Shown here piece after piece: positions 57,157 to 64,000 of a DNA stretch of 64,000 nt. Source of the stretch: Actinocrinis sp035946395 (GTDB lineage: Bacteria > Actinomycetota > Actinomycetes > Streptomycetales > Catenulisporaceae). The stretch's first letter is position 1; each line of letters opens with the position of its first letter. The stretch lies in contig NZ_DASYZI010000320.1 in NCBI RefSeq assembly GCF_035946395.1, positions 12,397 to 76,396 of the forward strand, in the 5' to 3' direction. The position numbers were made by a program, and so were the translations under genes. Under the pieces are notes generated by a model. That model searched no databases. It saw nothing but the letters and a program-made list of their open reading frames with translations, and had not been told where the DNA came from.

Positions 57157-59321
57157 CGACGCCGTCAGCCGTCAGGGCTCTGCTTCAGCGCGCGTCGGCG
57201 GCTGTCACGTCGGCGCGCAGCCTGCTGGAGAACGACCAGCACGCCCAGCAGGAGGTGCGCGAGGCGTACGGCGCGCTGCATTCGGCCGTGGTGCGCGAGC
57301 AGCTGAGCTCGACGCCGGTCGACCGGCTGAAGGAGGTCGTGCCGCGCCTCCCGGTCGCCAGGCTGGAGAAGGCCGGTTACGCCGACGTGTACGCCGTGCT
57401 GTCCGCCGGGACCGAGCGGCTTGAGCAGATCAACGGCGTCGGCGCGCAGACCGCCGCCCAGGCCGACGCGGCGGCGCGGCGGCTCGCGGAGGCGGTCGGC
57501 GCGGACACGCGGATCTCCGCCGACGTCGATCCCGACGACGCGCACGGCGCCGCGTTGCTTGCCGCGCTGCACCGGGTGCAGAACGCGCAGAGCGCGACGG
57601 AACGGGCACGCGAGCCCGCCCGGCGCCTCGGCGACCAGCTCAGCCGGCTGATCACCGGTGCCACGCCGCTGCGCAGCAGGCTGCGGCGCACGTTCACCGC
57701 GGCGCGGCGGCGGGCCGAGGCCGAGCGCGCCGTCACAGGGCTCGAAGAGCTGCTGGACGCGCCCGCCACGCAGCGCGACCTCAAGCGGATCGAGACCGCC
57801 GACAAGCGGCTGCGGGCGCCCAGGCCGCGGCCGGCCACGATCCGCCGTGACTTCGAGAAGCGGGCCGCGGACTACTTCGGCACGCTGGCCAGGATCATCG
57901 GCGTGCAGGAGGACGCCGAGGCGTCCCGCGGCTTCCTGCCCGAGCAGCTCGCCGAGAAGATCGGCGAGCAGCAACTCGACACCCGGCATCTGCGCGTCTC
58001 GCTGCGCGGCTACCAGGAGTTCGGCGCGCGCTTCGCGCTGGCCGGGCGGCGCGTCATCATCGGCGACGAGATGGGCTGCGGCAAGACCGTCGAGGCCGTG
58101 GCGGCGATGGCTCACCTACGGGCCGAGGGCGAACGGCACTTCCTGGTGGTGTGCCCGGCCAGCGTCCTGATCAACTGGATGCGCGAGGTGCGCGGCCACA
58201 GCACCCTGCGGCCGTACCGGCTGCACGGCGCCCACCGCGACGAGCAGCTGCGCGCCTGGGCCGCGTCGGGCGGCGTGGGCATCACGACCTTCGAGACGGT
58301 GAGCGCGCTCGGCCTGCCGCCGCGTATCAGGGTCGGCATGCTCGTGGTCGACGAAGCACACTACGTGAAGAACCCCGGCACACGGCGCTCGTACCATCTG
58401 CGGGAATGGACCCGCGGGATCGACCGGGTGCTGTTCCTGACCGGCACGCCGATGGAGAACCGGGTCGAGGAGTTCCGCAACCTGGTGGACTACCTCCAGC
58501 CTGGCCTGGTGGACGAGACGGTCGAGATCGACGCCGTCGCCGGGTCGAAGGCCTTCCGCCGCGCCGTCGCCCCGGCGTATCTGCGCCGCAACCAGGAGGA
58601 CGTGCTCGCCGAGCTGCCCGAACTGACCCGGGTCGACGAGTGGGAGGAGTTCGGCCCGCAGGAACTGGCCGTCTACCGGCAGGCGGTGGACGAGGGAAAC
58701 TTCATGGCGATGCGCCGGGCCGCCTACGCCGCCGGGAGCGTGCGCGGTTCGTCGAAGCTGCGCCGCCTGGTCGAGCTCGTCGACGAGGCCTGCGACTCGG
58801 GGCGCAAGGTCGTGGTCTTCTCCTACTTCCGCGACGTGCTCGACACGGTCCGCGAGGTGCTCGCACGGCAGGCGCCGGGCCCGCCGGTGCTCGGGCCGCT
58901 GACCGGCTCGGTGCCGCCGCCGCGCCGGCAGGAGCTGGTCGACCAGTTCGCGGCCACCCGCGGACCGGCCGTGCTGGTCAGCCAGATCCAGGCCGGCGGG
59001 GTCGGCCTCAACGTGCAGGCCGCCTCGGTGGTGATCCTGTGCGAGCCGCAGGTCAAGCCGACGCTCGAAACACAGGCGATCGCCCGCGCGCACCGGCTCG
59101 GCCAGGTGCGCAGGGTCCAGGTGCACCGGCTGCTGGTGGCCGACAGCGTGGACGAACGGATGCTCGAACTGCTGGAGGCCAAGACGCAGCTGTTCGACGC
59201 CTACGCCAGGCGCAGCGAGACCGCCGAGACGTCGCCGCAGGCGCGCGATGTTTCCGAGACGGCGCTGGCCCGGCGGGTCGTGGACGCGGAGCGCGCGCGG
59301 CTGGGAGTCGTCGCAGACTGA
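57153..59321 (+). CDS. SNF2-family DEAH helicase/translocase with HhH-containing N-terminal region
   Basis: A 722-residue SF2 ATPase. The N-terminal about 275 residues are helical and contain a helix-hairpin-helix (LEQINGVGAQTAAQADAAARRL, about 90-111), a DNA-binding element. The SNF2 core follows: motif I IIGDEMGCGKTVEA (about 302), motif II LVVDEAHYVKN (about 398), motif III FLTGTPMENR, motif V QAGGVGLNVQAAS and motif VI AIARAHRLGQVRRVQVHRLL. All motifs look intact. It is coupled by GTGA overlap to the two TNT-domain genes and ends at a nested terminator, so the three form one transcription unit. SNF2 proteins move along duplex DNA or remodel protein-DNA complexes. Confidence 0.9.
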   Translation: MTTPSAVRALLQRASAAVTSARSLLENDQHAQQEVREAYGALHSAVVREQLSSTPVDRLKEVVPRLPVARLEKAGYADVYAVLSAGTERLEQINGVGAQTAAQADAAARRLAEAVGADTRISADVDPDDAHGAALLAALHRVQNAQSATERAREPARRLGDQLSRLITGATPLRSRLRRTFTAARRRAEAERAVTGLEELLDAPATQRDLKRIETADKRLRAPRPRPATIRRDFEKRAADYFGTLARIIGVQEDAEASRGFLPEQLAEKIGEQQLDTRHLRVSLRGYQEFGARFALAGRRVIIGDEMGCGKTVEAVAAMAHLRAEGERHFLVVCPASVLINWMREVRGHSTLRPYRLHGAHRDEQLRAWAASGGVGITTFETVSALGLPPRIRVGMLVVDEAHYVKNPGTRRSYHLREWTRGIDRVLFLTGTPMENRVEEFRNLVDYLQPGLVDETVEIDAVAGSKAFRRAVAPAYLRRNQEDVLAELPELTRVDEWEEFGPQELAVYRQAVDEGNFMAMRRAAYAAGSVRGSSKLRRLVELVDEACDSGRKVVVFSYFRDVLDTVREVLARQAPGPPVLGPLTGSVPPPRRQELVDQFAATRGPAVLVSQIQAGGVGLNVQAASVVILCEPQVKPTLETQAIARAHRLGQVRRVQVHRLLVADSVDERMLELLEAKTQLFDAYARRSETAETSPQARDVSETALARRVVDAERARLGVVAD

Positions 59322-59335
59322 CACACAGTGCTCAC

Positions 59336-59374
59336 CCCGGCGAGTCGCCCTGCGCGCGGCGAGATCACGCCGGG
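59336..59374 (+). terminator. Nested hairpin, terminator of the TNT-SNF2 operon
   Basis: CCCGGCG (59336-59342) pairs with CGCCGGG (59368-59374), and an inner TCGCC/GGCGA stem (59345-59349, 59358-59362) follows after a small internal loop. It starts 15 nt after the SNF2 stop codon. Confidence 0.6.
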
Positions 59375-59507
59375 ATCGGCAAGGTCTAGAAATCCATCGG
59401 CGTCAGAGTCGGTAAGACTCGGTTACCATCAAACCCGGCAGACGGCGTCCGGCCTCGGGTCCGGACTGCGGCTTGCGCAGAACCCGGCTCTTCCCGCGGA
59501 GGCGAGC

Positions 59508-60350
59508 ATGCCCAAAGACGATCCCCCGATTCTCGGCAAGGGTCTGCTCAAACCCGGGTTCGACGCGGCGAAGATCGACACCGGCGTCGCGCATCCGGCC
59601 CGGATGTACGACTACTACCTCGGCGGCAGGGACAACTACCAGATCGACCGGGACGCCGCCGAGGAGGTGCTGGCGGTCCTGCCCGAGGGCCGCGACATGG
59701 CCCGCGCAAACCGCAGATTCCTCGGACGTGCCGTGCGTTACCTCGCGCGCAACGGCATTCACCAGTTCCTTGACATAGGCACCGGCATCCCCGGCCCGGA
59801 CAACACCAACGACGTCGCGCACTCGGTGCAGCCCGAGGCCCGCGTGGTCTACGTGGACAACGACCCGATCGTGCTGACCCACGCCACCGCGCTGCTCGCC
59901 CGGCACGACCCGAAACACACCACGGTCGTCCAGGCCGACCTGCGCGACCCGAGTTCGATCATCAACCACCCCCGCGCGCGCGAGGTGCTCGACTTCTCGC
60001 AGCCGATCGCCATCCTGCTGGTCGCGGTGCTGCACTTCATCAAGCACGCCGAGAAGCCGCACGAACTGGTGGAGGAGCTCAAGCGGGTCATGGTGCCGGG
60101 CAGCTACCTGGTCGTCTCGCACGGCACCAACGACTTCGAGCCGGACCGCGCGAACAGTGCGGTGCAGGGCTACCGCCAGGCGGCGGCCCCCTTCGTGCTG
60201 CGCAGCCGGCAGGAGATCACCCGGTTCTTCGACGGGTTGGAACTGATCGAGCCCGGCGTGGTGCAGATCCCCTGGTGGCAGCCCGACGGCGAGGTCGGCC
60301 CCAAGGCGGAGCAGATCTGGATCTACGGCGGCATCGGCCACAAGCCGTGA
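59508..60350 (+). CDS. DUF574-family SAM-dependent methyltransferase
   Basis: This 280-residue protein has the DUF574/Methyltransf_19 signature: GVAHPARMYDYYLGGRDNYQIDRDAAEEVL, SAM motif HQFLDIGTGIPGPDNTNDVAH, VVYVDNDPIVLTHATALL, ADLRDPSSIINHPR, FSQPIAILLVAVLHFI and FFDGLELIEPGVVQIPWW. GGAGG stands 5 nt before the ATG. The substrate is unknown, as for the whole family. It is a paralogue of 21316-22104 but clearly diverged. The gene is monocistronic; the preceding SNF2 operon has its own terminator. Confidence 0.92.
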   Translation: MPKDDPPILGKGLLKPGFDAAKIDTGVAHPARMYDYYLGGRDNYQIDRDAAEEVLAVLPEGRDMARANRRFLGRAVRYLARNGIHQFLDIGTGIPGPDNTNDVAHSVQPEARVVYVDNDPIVLTHATALLARHDPKHTTVVQADLRDPSSIINHPRAREVLDFSQPIAILLVAVLHFIKHAEKPHELVEELKRVMVPGSYLVVSHGTNDFEPDRANSAVQGYRQAAAPFVLRSRQEITRFFDGLELIEPGVVQIPWWQPDGEVGPKAEQIWIYGGIGHKP

Positions 60351-60448
60351 GCGGGCCGACCCGTGAACCGGACTCAGTGAGCTGCGAGCCACTCCGCACG
60401 ACGACGCGCCGACCAGCGTCGCGAGGGGATCGACCCGGCTCGCCAACT

Positions 60449-60468
60449 CGCGACATATCGCGTATGAT
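60449..60468 (+). promoter_or_regulatory. Promoter of the DUF1707 gene: inverted repeat plus TATGAT box
   Basis: TATGAT (60463-60468) ends 6 nt before the ATG at 60475, a leaderless arrangement. Immediately upstream CGCGA-CATA-TCGCG (60449-60462) forms an inverted repeat in the -10/-35 spacer, a likely operator. Confidence 0.5.
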
Positions 60469-60474
60469 CCGCGC

Positions 60475-61086
60475 ATGACCACGAGCGATCCCTCCAACGC
60501 CCCAGTCCCGGCCGCGGCTGCGGCCCCGGCGCTGCGGATCGGCGACCGGGAGCGCGACGACGCCGTGGAGCGGCTGCGCGCGGCGGCCGGCGACGGCCAG
60601 ATCACGCTCGACGAGCTGGAGACCCGGGTGGAGGCGGCACTTGAGGCCCGCACCGCCGGCGACATCAGGGTCCTGCTCGCGGATCTGCCCGAGCCGGCCG
60701 GTGCCAAGGCGGCGGCCGCGGTCGCGAAGCCGGTGCGCCTGGCGGTGACCCACGGCGTGGTCGAGCGGCTCGGCGCCTGGCTGGTGCCGCAGGAGATCAC
60801 CGCGGACCTGAAGCACAGCGCCTGCGCCATCGACCTGCGCACCCCGGCCCTGCCGCGCGACGGGGTGACCATCAACGTCACCGCGCGGCACAGCGTGATC
60901 AAGATATTGGTGGCAAGTGACGCCGTGGTGGACCTGACCGCAGTCGGCCGCCATCACGCCCAGGTGAAGGACCGGGGCGCGCGCCACGTCGCCAACGTGT
61001 CCGGGCCGCCCATCGTCTTCACCGGCGCCCTGCACCACAGCGTCATCAAGATCCTGCGGCCGCGCAAGGGCCTGTTCCGCCGCTGA
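60475..61086 (+). CDS. DUF1707 (SHOCT-like) domain protein
   Basis: This 203-residue protein has the actinobacterial DUF1707 domain near the N-terminus: ALRIGDRERDDAVERLRAAAGDGQITLDELETRVEAALEARTAGDIRVLLADLP (about 19-72). A short helical linker and a beta-rich C-terminal domain follow (about 110-195, SACAIDLRTPALPRDGVTINVTARHSVIKILV and a second HHSVIKILRP). The repeated HSVIKIL strand suggests a beta-helix/LiaF-like fold. DUF1707 proteins often relate to envelope stress, but the function is unproven. No TM helix. Leaderless start. Confidence 0.85.
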   Translation: MTTSDPSNAPVPAAAAAPALRIGDRERDDAVERLRAAAGDGQITLDELETRVEAALEARTAGDIRVLLADLPEPAGAKAAAAVAKPVRLAVTHGVVERLGAWLVPQEITADLKHSACAIDLRTPALPRDGVTINVTARHSVIKILVASDAVVDLTAVGRHHAQVKDRGARHVANVSGPPIVFTGALHHSVIKILRPRKGLFRR

Positions 61087-61122
61087 CGCCGCCCGCCGCG
61101 CTTGCGCCGACCGCGACCGAGC

Positions 61123-62007
61123 TCATTCGAGTTCCAGCGCGCCGAGCCTGACGAGGTCTGCCAACGGTTCGGCGATGCTGCACGTGCCATACGCGGTGAA
61201 AGCGCGACGGGTCCGGGCGGTCGCGTCCGGCGTCAGCTGTCGAAGAGCGCCGACGAGTTCCGTCCCCGACCGCACGCCGAGCAGCGAAGCGACCAGCGAC
61301 GCGTCAGCACCCTGTACGGCCGCGCCGGTGGCGGTCAGGATGTTGAGGAAGCCGTGGTGCTCGAACCCGGTCACCTTGTCGGTGTGCCGTATCGCCTCAT
61401 GCAGGCCGGCAGTGCACTTGAACGACAGGCGGCGCACGACGCAGCCGACGATGAACTCGGCGAGTTCCACCTCTGCCGGGAAGGCCTGCGCCACGGCGCC
61501 GCCGGTGCGCAGCTTCGCCCGGAACGAACTCGCGGCGACAACGTCCAGCGCCTCGGCGAGCCCCGCGCCGCGCCGCACCTCGACCACGCCGCCGACACCC
61601 GGGGGCAGCTCGCGATCCAGCGCCCAGACTGCTTCGCGCGCCGCTGCGGCGGGCGAGCCGTCCGCGGCGCAGGCCAGCTCGACGCCGACGAGTTCGATCC
61701 CTGGTTCGCTCGCGGTCGCCCGCACCGCGCTCGCGAGGCTGCCCGGCCCGTTCGGCACGACGAGGACCAGCTGGACGAGCGTCTCGTCGTCGCGCGCCGC
61801 TTGCGCCACGTCGGTCAGGTGTTTCGGGGCGGCGAGGAACGGGCCGACCAGGTCCCGGTACCAGGAGGCCCGGTGCGCGCGGTGTGCCGGCACGGCCCGC
61901 GCGGCAGGGACGTTGCCCGGCGGGAACAGGGCCGCGTCGTCGCAGAGCCGCGCGAACAGCGGCGGGATGCCGCGCCCTGCGGCATCGGTGGCCACGGCGT
62001 CGGTCAC
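61123..62007 (-). CDS. Conserved protein of unknown function in the tyrosine-degradation cluster
   Basis: This protein of about 294 residues has no family I can name. Conserved-looking blocks are LCDDAALFPPGNVPAARAVPAH, SFRAKLRTGGAVAQAFPAEVELAEFI, VRRLSFKCTAGLHEAIRHTD and GFEHHGFLNILTATGAAVQGA. The repeated pattern of beta-strand then helix with lysines at strand ends (AKLRTGG, FKCTAGLH) suggests a TIM-barrel-like enzyme. It follows hmgA at 73 bp on the same strand, so a role in homogentisate or maleylacetoacetate breakdown is plausible. The GTG at 62007 follows CAGGAG; a GTG at 62037 is also possible. Confidence 0.65.
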   Translation of the reverse strand: MTDAVATDAAGRGIPPLFARLCDDAALFPPGNVPAARAVPAHRAHRASWYRDLVGPFLAAPKHLTDVAQAARDDETLVQLVLVVPNGPGSLASAVRATASEPGIELVGVELACAADGSPAAAAREAVWALDRELPPGVGGVVEVRRGAGLAEALDVVAASSFRAKLRTGGAVAQAFPAEVELAEFIVGCVVRRLSFKCTAGLHEAIRHTDKVTGFEHHGFLNILTATGAAVQGADASLVASLLGVRSGTELVGALRQLTPDATARTRRAFTAYGTCSIAEPLADLVRLGALELE

Positions 62008-62080
62008 GACTGTGGTCTCCTGCCCGGCCCGGTCCACGCGCGGTTCCCGCGATCGGCGGCTTCGGCGTCCTCGGCGCGGC

Positions 62081-63295
62081 TCACGTGCTCGGCCCCCGTC
62101 CCGACCAGGTCCACGCGTAGCCCTCGTCCTCGACGGCGATCCCGCCCTCGCCGAGGTCGAGCGGGCGGAAGGTGTCGACCATCACCGCGAGTTCGTCGAA
62201 GAACTGCGCGCCGATGCTGCGCTCGTAGGCGCCGGGCTGCGGCCCGTGCGCGTGCCCGCCGGGGTGCAGCGAGATCGAGCCCTGACCGATCCCGGAGCCC
62301 CTGCGCGCCTCGTAGTTCCCGCCGCAGTAGAACATCACCTCGTCCGAGTCCACGTTCGAGTGGTAGTACGGCACCGGGATGGACAACGGGTGGTAATCCA
62401 CCTTGCGCGGGACGAAGTTGCAGATCACGAACCGCGCGCCCTCGAAGACCTGGTGCGCGGGCGGCGGCTGGTGGATCCGCCCGGTGATCGGCTCGAAGTC
62501 TGAGACGTTGAACGTGTACGGGTACAGACATCCGTCCCAGCCGACCACGTCGAAGGGGTGGTGCGGGTAGACGTAACGCGTGCCCCTGATTCCCTGCGGC
62601 GTGCGGTGCTTTACCAGCACGGGCACGTCTTCGTGCGATTCCTGATCACTTGGCGCCGCCAGGAGTTCCCGCGGGCCGTGCAGGTCACGCTCGCAGTACG
62701 GCGCGTGTTCGAGCAGCTGGCCGAACTTCGACAGGTAGCGGCGCGCCGGAGTGATGTGGCTGTTGGCCTCGATGACGTAGGCGCGCAGCGGTTCGACTCC
62801 GTCGGGGAGCCAGCGGTGCGTGGTGGCGCGCGGCAGCAGGACGTAGTCGCCCTGCCGCACCGGCAGTGTGCCGAAGACCGTTTCGACCAAGCCCGCGCCG
62901 GATTCGATGTACACGCACTCGTCGCCGATCGCGTTGCGGTACAACGGCGACGCCTCGCCGGCGACCGCGTACGAGATCCGCACATCGGCGTTGCCGAGCA
63001 CGAGCCGCCGGCCGGTGACCACGTCCGTTGTCTTCCACTCCCGGCCCTCGGACAGGGTGTGCAGCTTGAGGTGCCGTGGCTTGAGCGGATGGTTCGGGGT
63101 GAGCGTCTGGTCCGGCAGTTCCCACACCGCCGCGTCCACGATCGCCGAGGGGATGTGGCGGTGGTAGAGCAGCGCGGAGTCGGAGAAGAAGCCCTCCTCT
63201 CCCATCAGCTCTTCGTAGTACAGTCCGCCGTCCGCACGCCGATGCTGCGTGTGACGCTTGGGCGGAACGTCGCCCAGCGAGCGGTAGTACGCCAT
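62081..63295 (-). CDS. hmgA: Homogentisate 1,2-dioxygenase
   Basis: This 404-residue cupin dioxygenase opens the ring of homogentisate to maleylacetoacetate in tyrosine/phenylalanine breakdown. The N-terminal cupin includes GDYVLLPRATTHRW. The C-terminal catalytic cupin has the iron ligands in PYYHSNVDSDEVMFYCGGNYEARRG (His and Glu) and SLHPGGHAHGPQPGAYERS (His). It lies between the hpd gene upstream and a conserved unknown gene downstream. GAGGAG precedes the ATG. An AT-rich promoter lies in the 116-bp gap to hpd. Confidence 0.93.
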   Translation of the reverse strand: MAYYRSLGDVPPKRHTQHRRADGGLYYEELMGEEGFFSDSALLYHRHIPSAIVDAAVWELPDQTLTPNHPLKPRHLKLHTLSEGREWKTTDVVTGRRLVLGNADVRISYAVAGEASPLYRNAIGDECVYIESGAGLVETVFGTLPVRQGDYVLLPRATTHRWLPDGVEPLRAYVIEANSHITPARRYLSKFGQLLEHAPYCERDLHGPRELLAAPSDQESHEDVPVLVKHRTPQGIRGTRYVYPHHPFDVVGWDGCLYPYTFNVSDFEPITGRIHQPPPAHQVFEGARFVICNFVPRKVDYHPLSIPVPYYHSNVDSDEVMFYCGGNYEARRGSGIGQGSISLHPGGHAHGPQPGAYERSIGAQFFDELAVMVDTFRPLDLGEGGIAVEDEGYAWTWSGRGPST

Positions 63296-63343
63296 CTCGG
63301 GCTCCTCAGCCGGCTGCGCTCATGAATGCTCGGGGCCTACGAA

Positions 63344-63349
63344 AATATA
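63344..63349 (-). promoter_or_regulatory. Candidate -10 box (TATATT) of hmgA
   Basis: Within the only AT-rich patch of the region (63340-63358), TATATT on the minus strand lies about 50 nt before the hmgA ATG. It suggests that hmgA has its own promoter besides any read-through from hpd. Confidence 0.4.
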
Positions 63350-63411
63350 TGGATTTTTCACCCATTCGCCCGTTCCTCCATTGCCGCTGCTCCCTACTGC
63401 CCGCTGCCCAG

Positions 63412-64000
63412 CTACAGATTCCCCCGGCGGGCCTGCTCCCGCTCGATCGCCTCGAACAGGGCCTTGAAGTTGCCCTTGCCGAAGCCGAGCGAGCCGTGCC
63501 GCTCGATCAGCTCGAAGAAGACGGTCGGCCGGTCCTGCACCGGCTTGGTGAAGATTTGCAGCAGGTAGCCGTCCTCGTCCCGGTCGGCCAGGATGCGCAG
63601 CTCGCGCAGGGTGTCGAGCGGGACACGGGTCTCGCCGGCCCACTCGCCGAGCGTGTCGTAGTAGGCGTCCGGGGTCTCCAGGAACTCCACGCCCATCTCG
63701 CGCATCGCCCGCACGCTGGCCACGATGTCGCCGGTGGCCAGCGCGATGTGCTGCACTCCGGGGCCGCCGTAGAACTCCAGGTATTCGTCGATCTGCGACT
63801 TGCGCTTACCGGCCGCCGGCTCGTTGATCGGGAACTTCACCCGGTGGTTGCCGCTGGCCACCACCTTCGACATCAGCGCGGAGTACTCGGTGGCGATGTC
63901 GTCGCCGATGAACTCCTTGAGGTTGGTGAAGCCGAGCACCCGGTTGTAGAAGTCCACCCACTGCGCCATCCGCTCGACGTTTCCGACGCAGTGGTCGATC
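63412..64000 (-). CDS. hpd: 4-hydroxyphenylpyruvate dioxygenase, C-terminal part (5' end outside window)
   Basis: The frame is open to base 64000 (IDHCVGNVERMAQWVDFYNRVLGF), so the N-terminal half is missing from the window, not from the gene. The visible 196 residues are the catalytic VOC domain with the iron ligands His (IDHCVGN), His (GGPGVQHIALATGDIV) and Glu (FFELIERHGSLGFGKGNFKALFEAIE). The enzyme converts 4-hydroxyphenylpyruvate to homogentisate, the substrate of the hmgA product encoded next on the same strand. Together they form the central tyrosine-degradation steps. Confidence 0.95.
   Translation of the reverse strand, partial: IDHCVGNVERMAQWVDFYNRVLGFTNLKEFIGDDIATEYSALMSKVVASGNHRVKFPINEPAAGKRKSQIDEYLEFYGGPGVQHIALATGDIVASVRAMREMGVEFLETPDAYYDTLGEWAGETRVPLDTLRELRILADRDEDGYLLQIFTKPVQDRPTVFFELIERHGSLGFGKGNFKALFEAIEREQARRGNL

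Overview
The window is very GC-rich with strong third-position G/C bias, uses GTG starts freely and has many 4-nt ATGA/GTGA gene overlaps. It encodes an SsgA-family sporulation protein, two DUF574-type methyltransferases, a DUF1707 protein, a bacterial NHEJ polymerase/ligase pair and an ECF sigma factor fused to a membrane tail. Together these point to a sporulating, mycelial actinomycete (Streptomyces/Catenulispora-like). The genus cannot be fixed from the sequence alone. No rRNA, tRNA, CRISPR array, transposase or prophage gene was recognised, so this reads as chromosomal arm or accessory-metabolism DNA.

Layout. 1-2168: convergent ATP-dependent DNA ligase (cut by the window edge) and LigD-type polymerase, the two halves of an NHEJ machine. 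2530-4713: alpha/beta hydrolase with a replaced nucleophile, MazG-like protein, hotdog thioesterase. 4727-8720: sugar operon on the minus strand (ThuA, two Gfo/Idh/MocA oxidoreductases, sugar isomerase). 8929-9766: ArsR/SRPBCC pair with a perfect palindromic operator. 9932-13342: large secreted copper-radical oxidase with Fn3 modules. 13361-18915: FtsX-type ABC exporter divergent from a two-component system. 18932-24828: half of an MFS gene, CYTH-CHAD protein, DUF574 methyltransferase with an attenuator-like leader, PhzF protein, membrane protein. 24899-33209: tex, GNAT, AAA+/TPR pair, LLM flavin oxidoreductase, LutA-like protein, GNAT. 33304-38595: beta-hydroxyacid dehydrogenase, then a ThiY/X/Z-like pyrimidine-precursor transporter coupled to an APH-type kinase. 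38589-44293: ECF sigma fusion, SsgA-like protein, D,D-carboxypeptidase, metallophosphoesterase/P-loop kinase pair, second ThuA protein. 44509-49125: unknown repeat-like protein, CobW GTPase, PolA-like polymerase.

49458-55058 is a six-gene trans-4-hydroxyproline catabolic operon (three-subunit D-hydroxyproline dehydrogenase, DapA-family deaminase, 2-epimerase, GntR regulator). 55223-59321 is a three-gene, GTGA-coupled operon: a TNT-domain (NAD+ glycohydrolase family) protein, a second TNT domain sandwiched between two copies of an immunity-protein-like module, and a SNF2 helicase. It is closed by a nested hairpin. I regard it as the best candidate for an undescribed conflict/defence system. 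59508-61086 holds a second DUF574 methyltransferase and a DUF1707 protein. 61123-64000 is a tyrosine/homogentisate catabolic cluster (hpd cut by the edge, hmgA, and a conserved protein of unknown role).

Two genome-wide habits are visible. Many genes look leaderless (TANNNT box 6-7 nt before the start codon). Short tandem repeats have expanded in several places, in frame inside genes (units of 9, 15 and 18 bp) and out of frame between genes (13-bp units).
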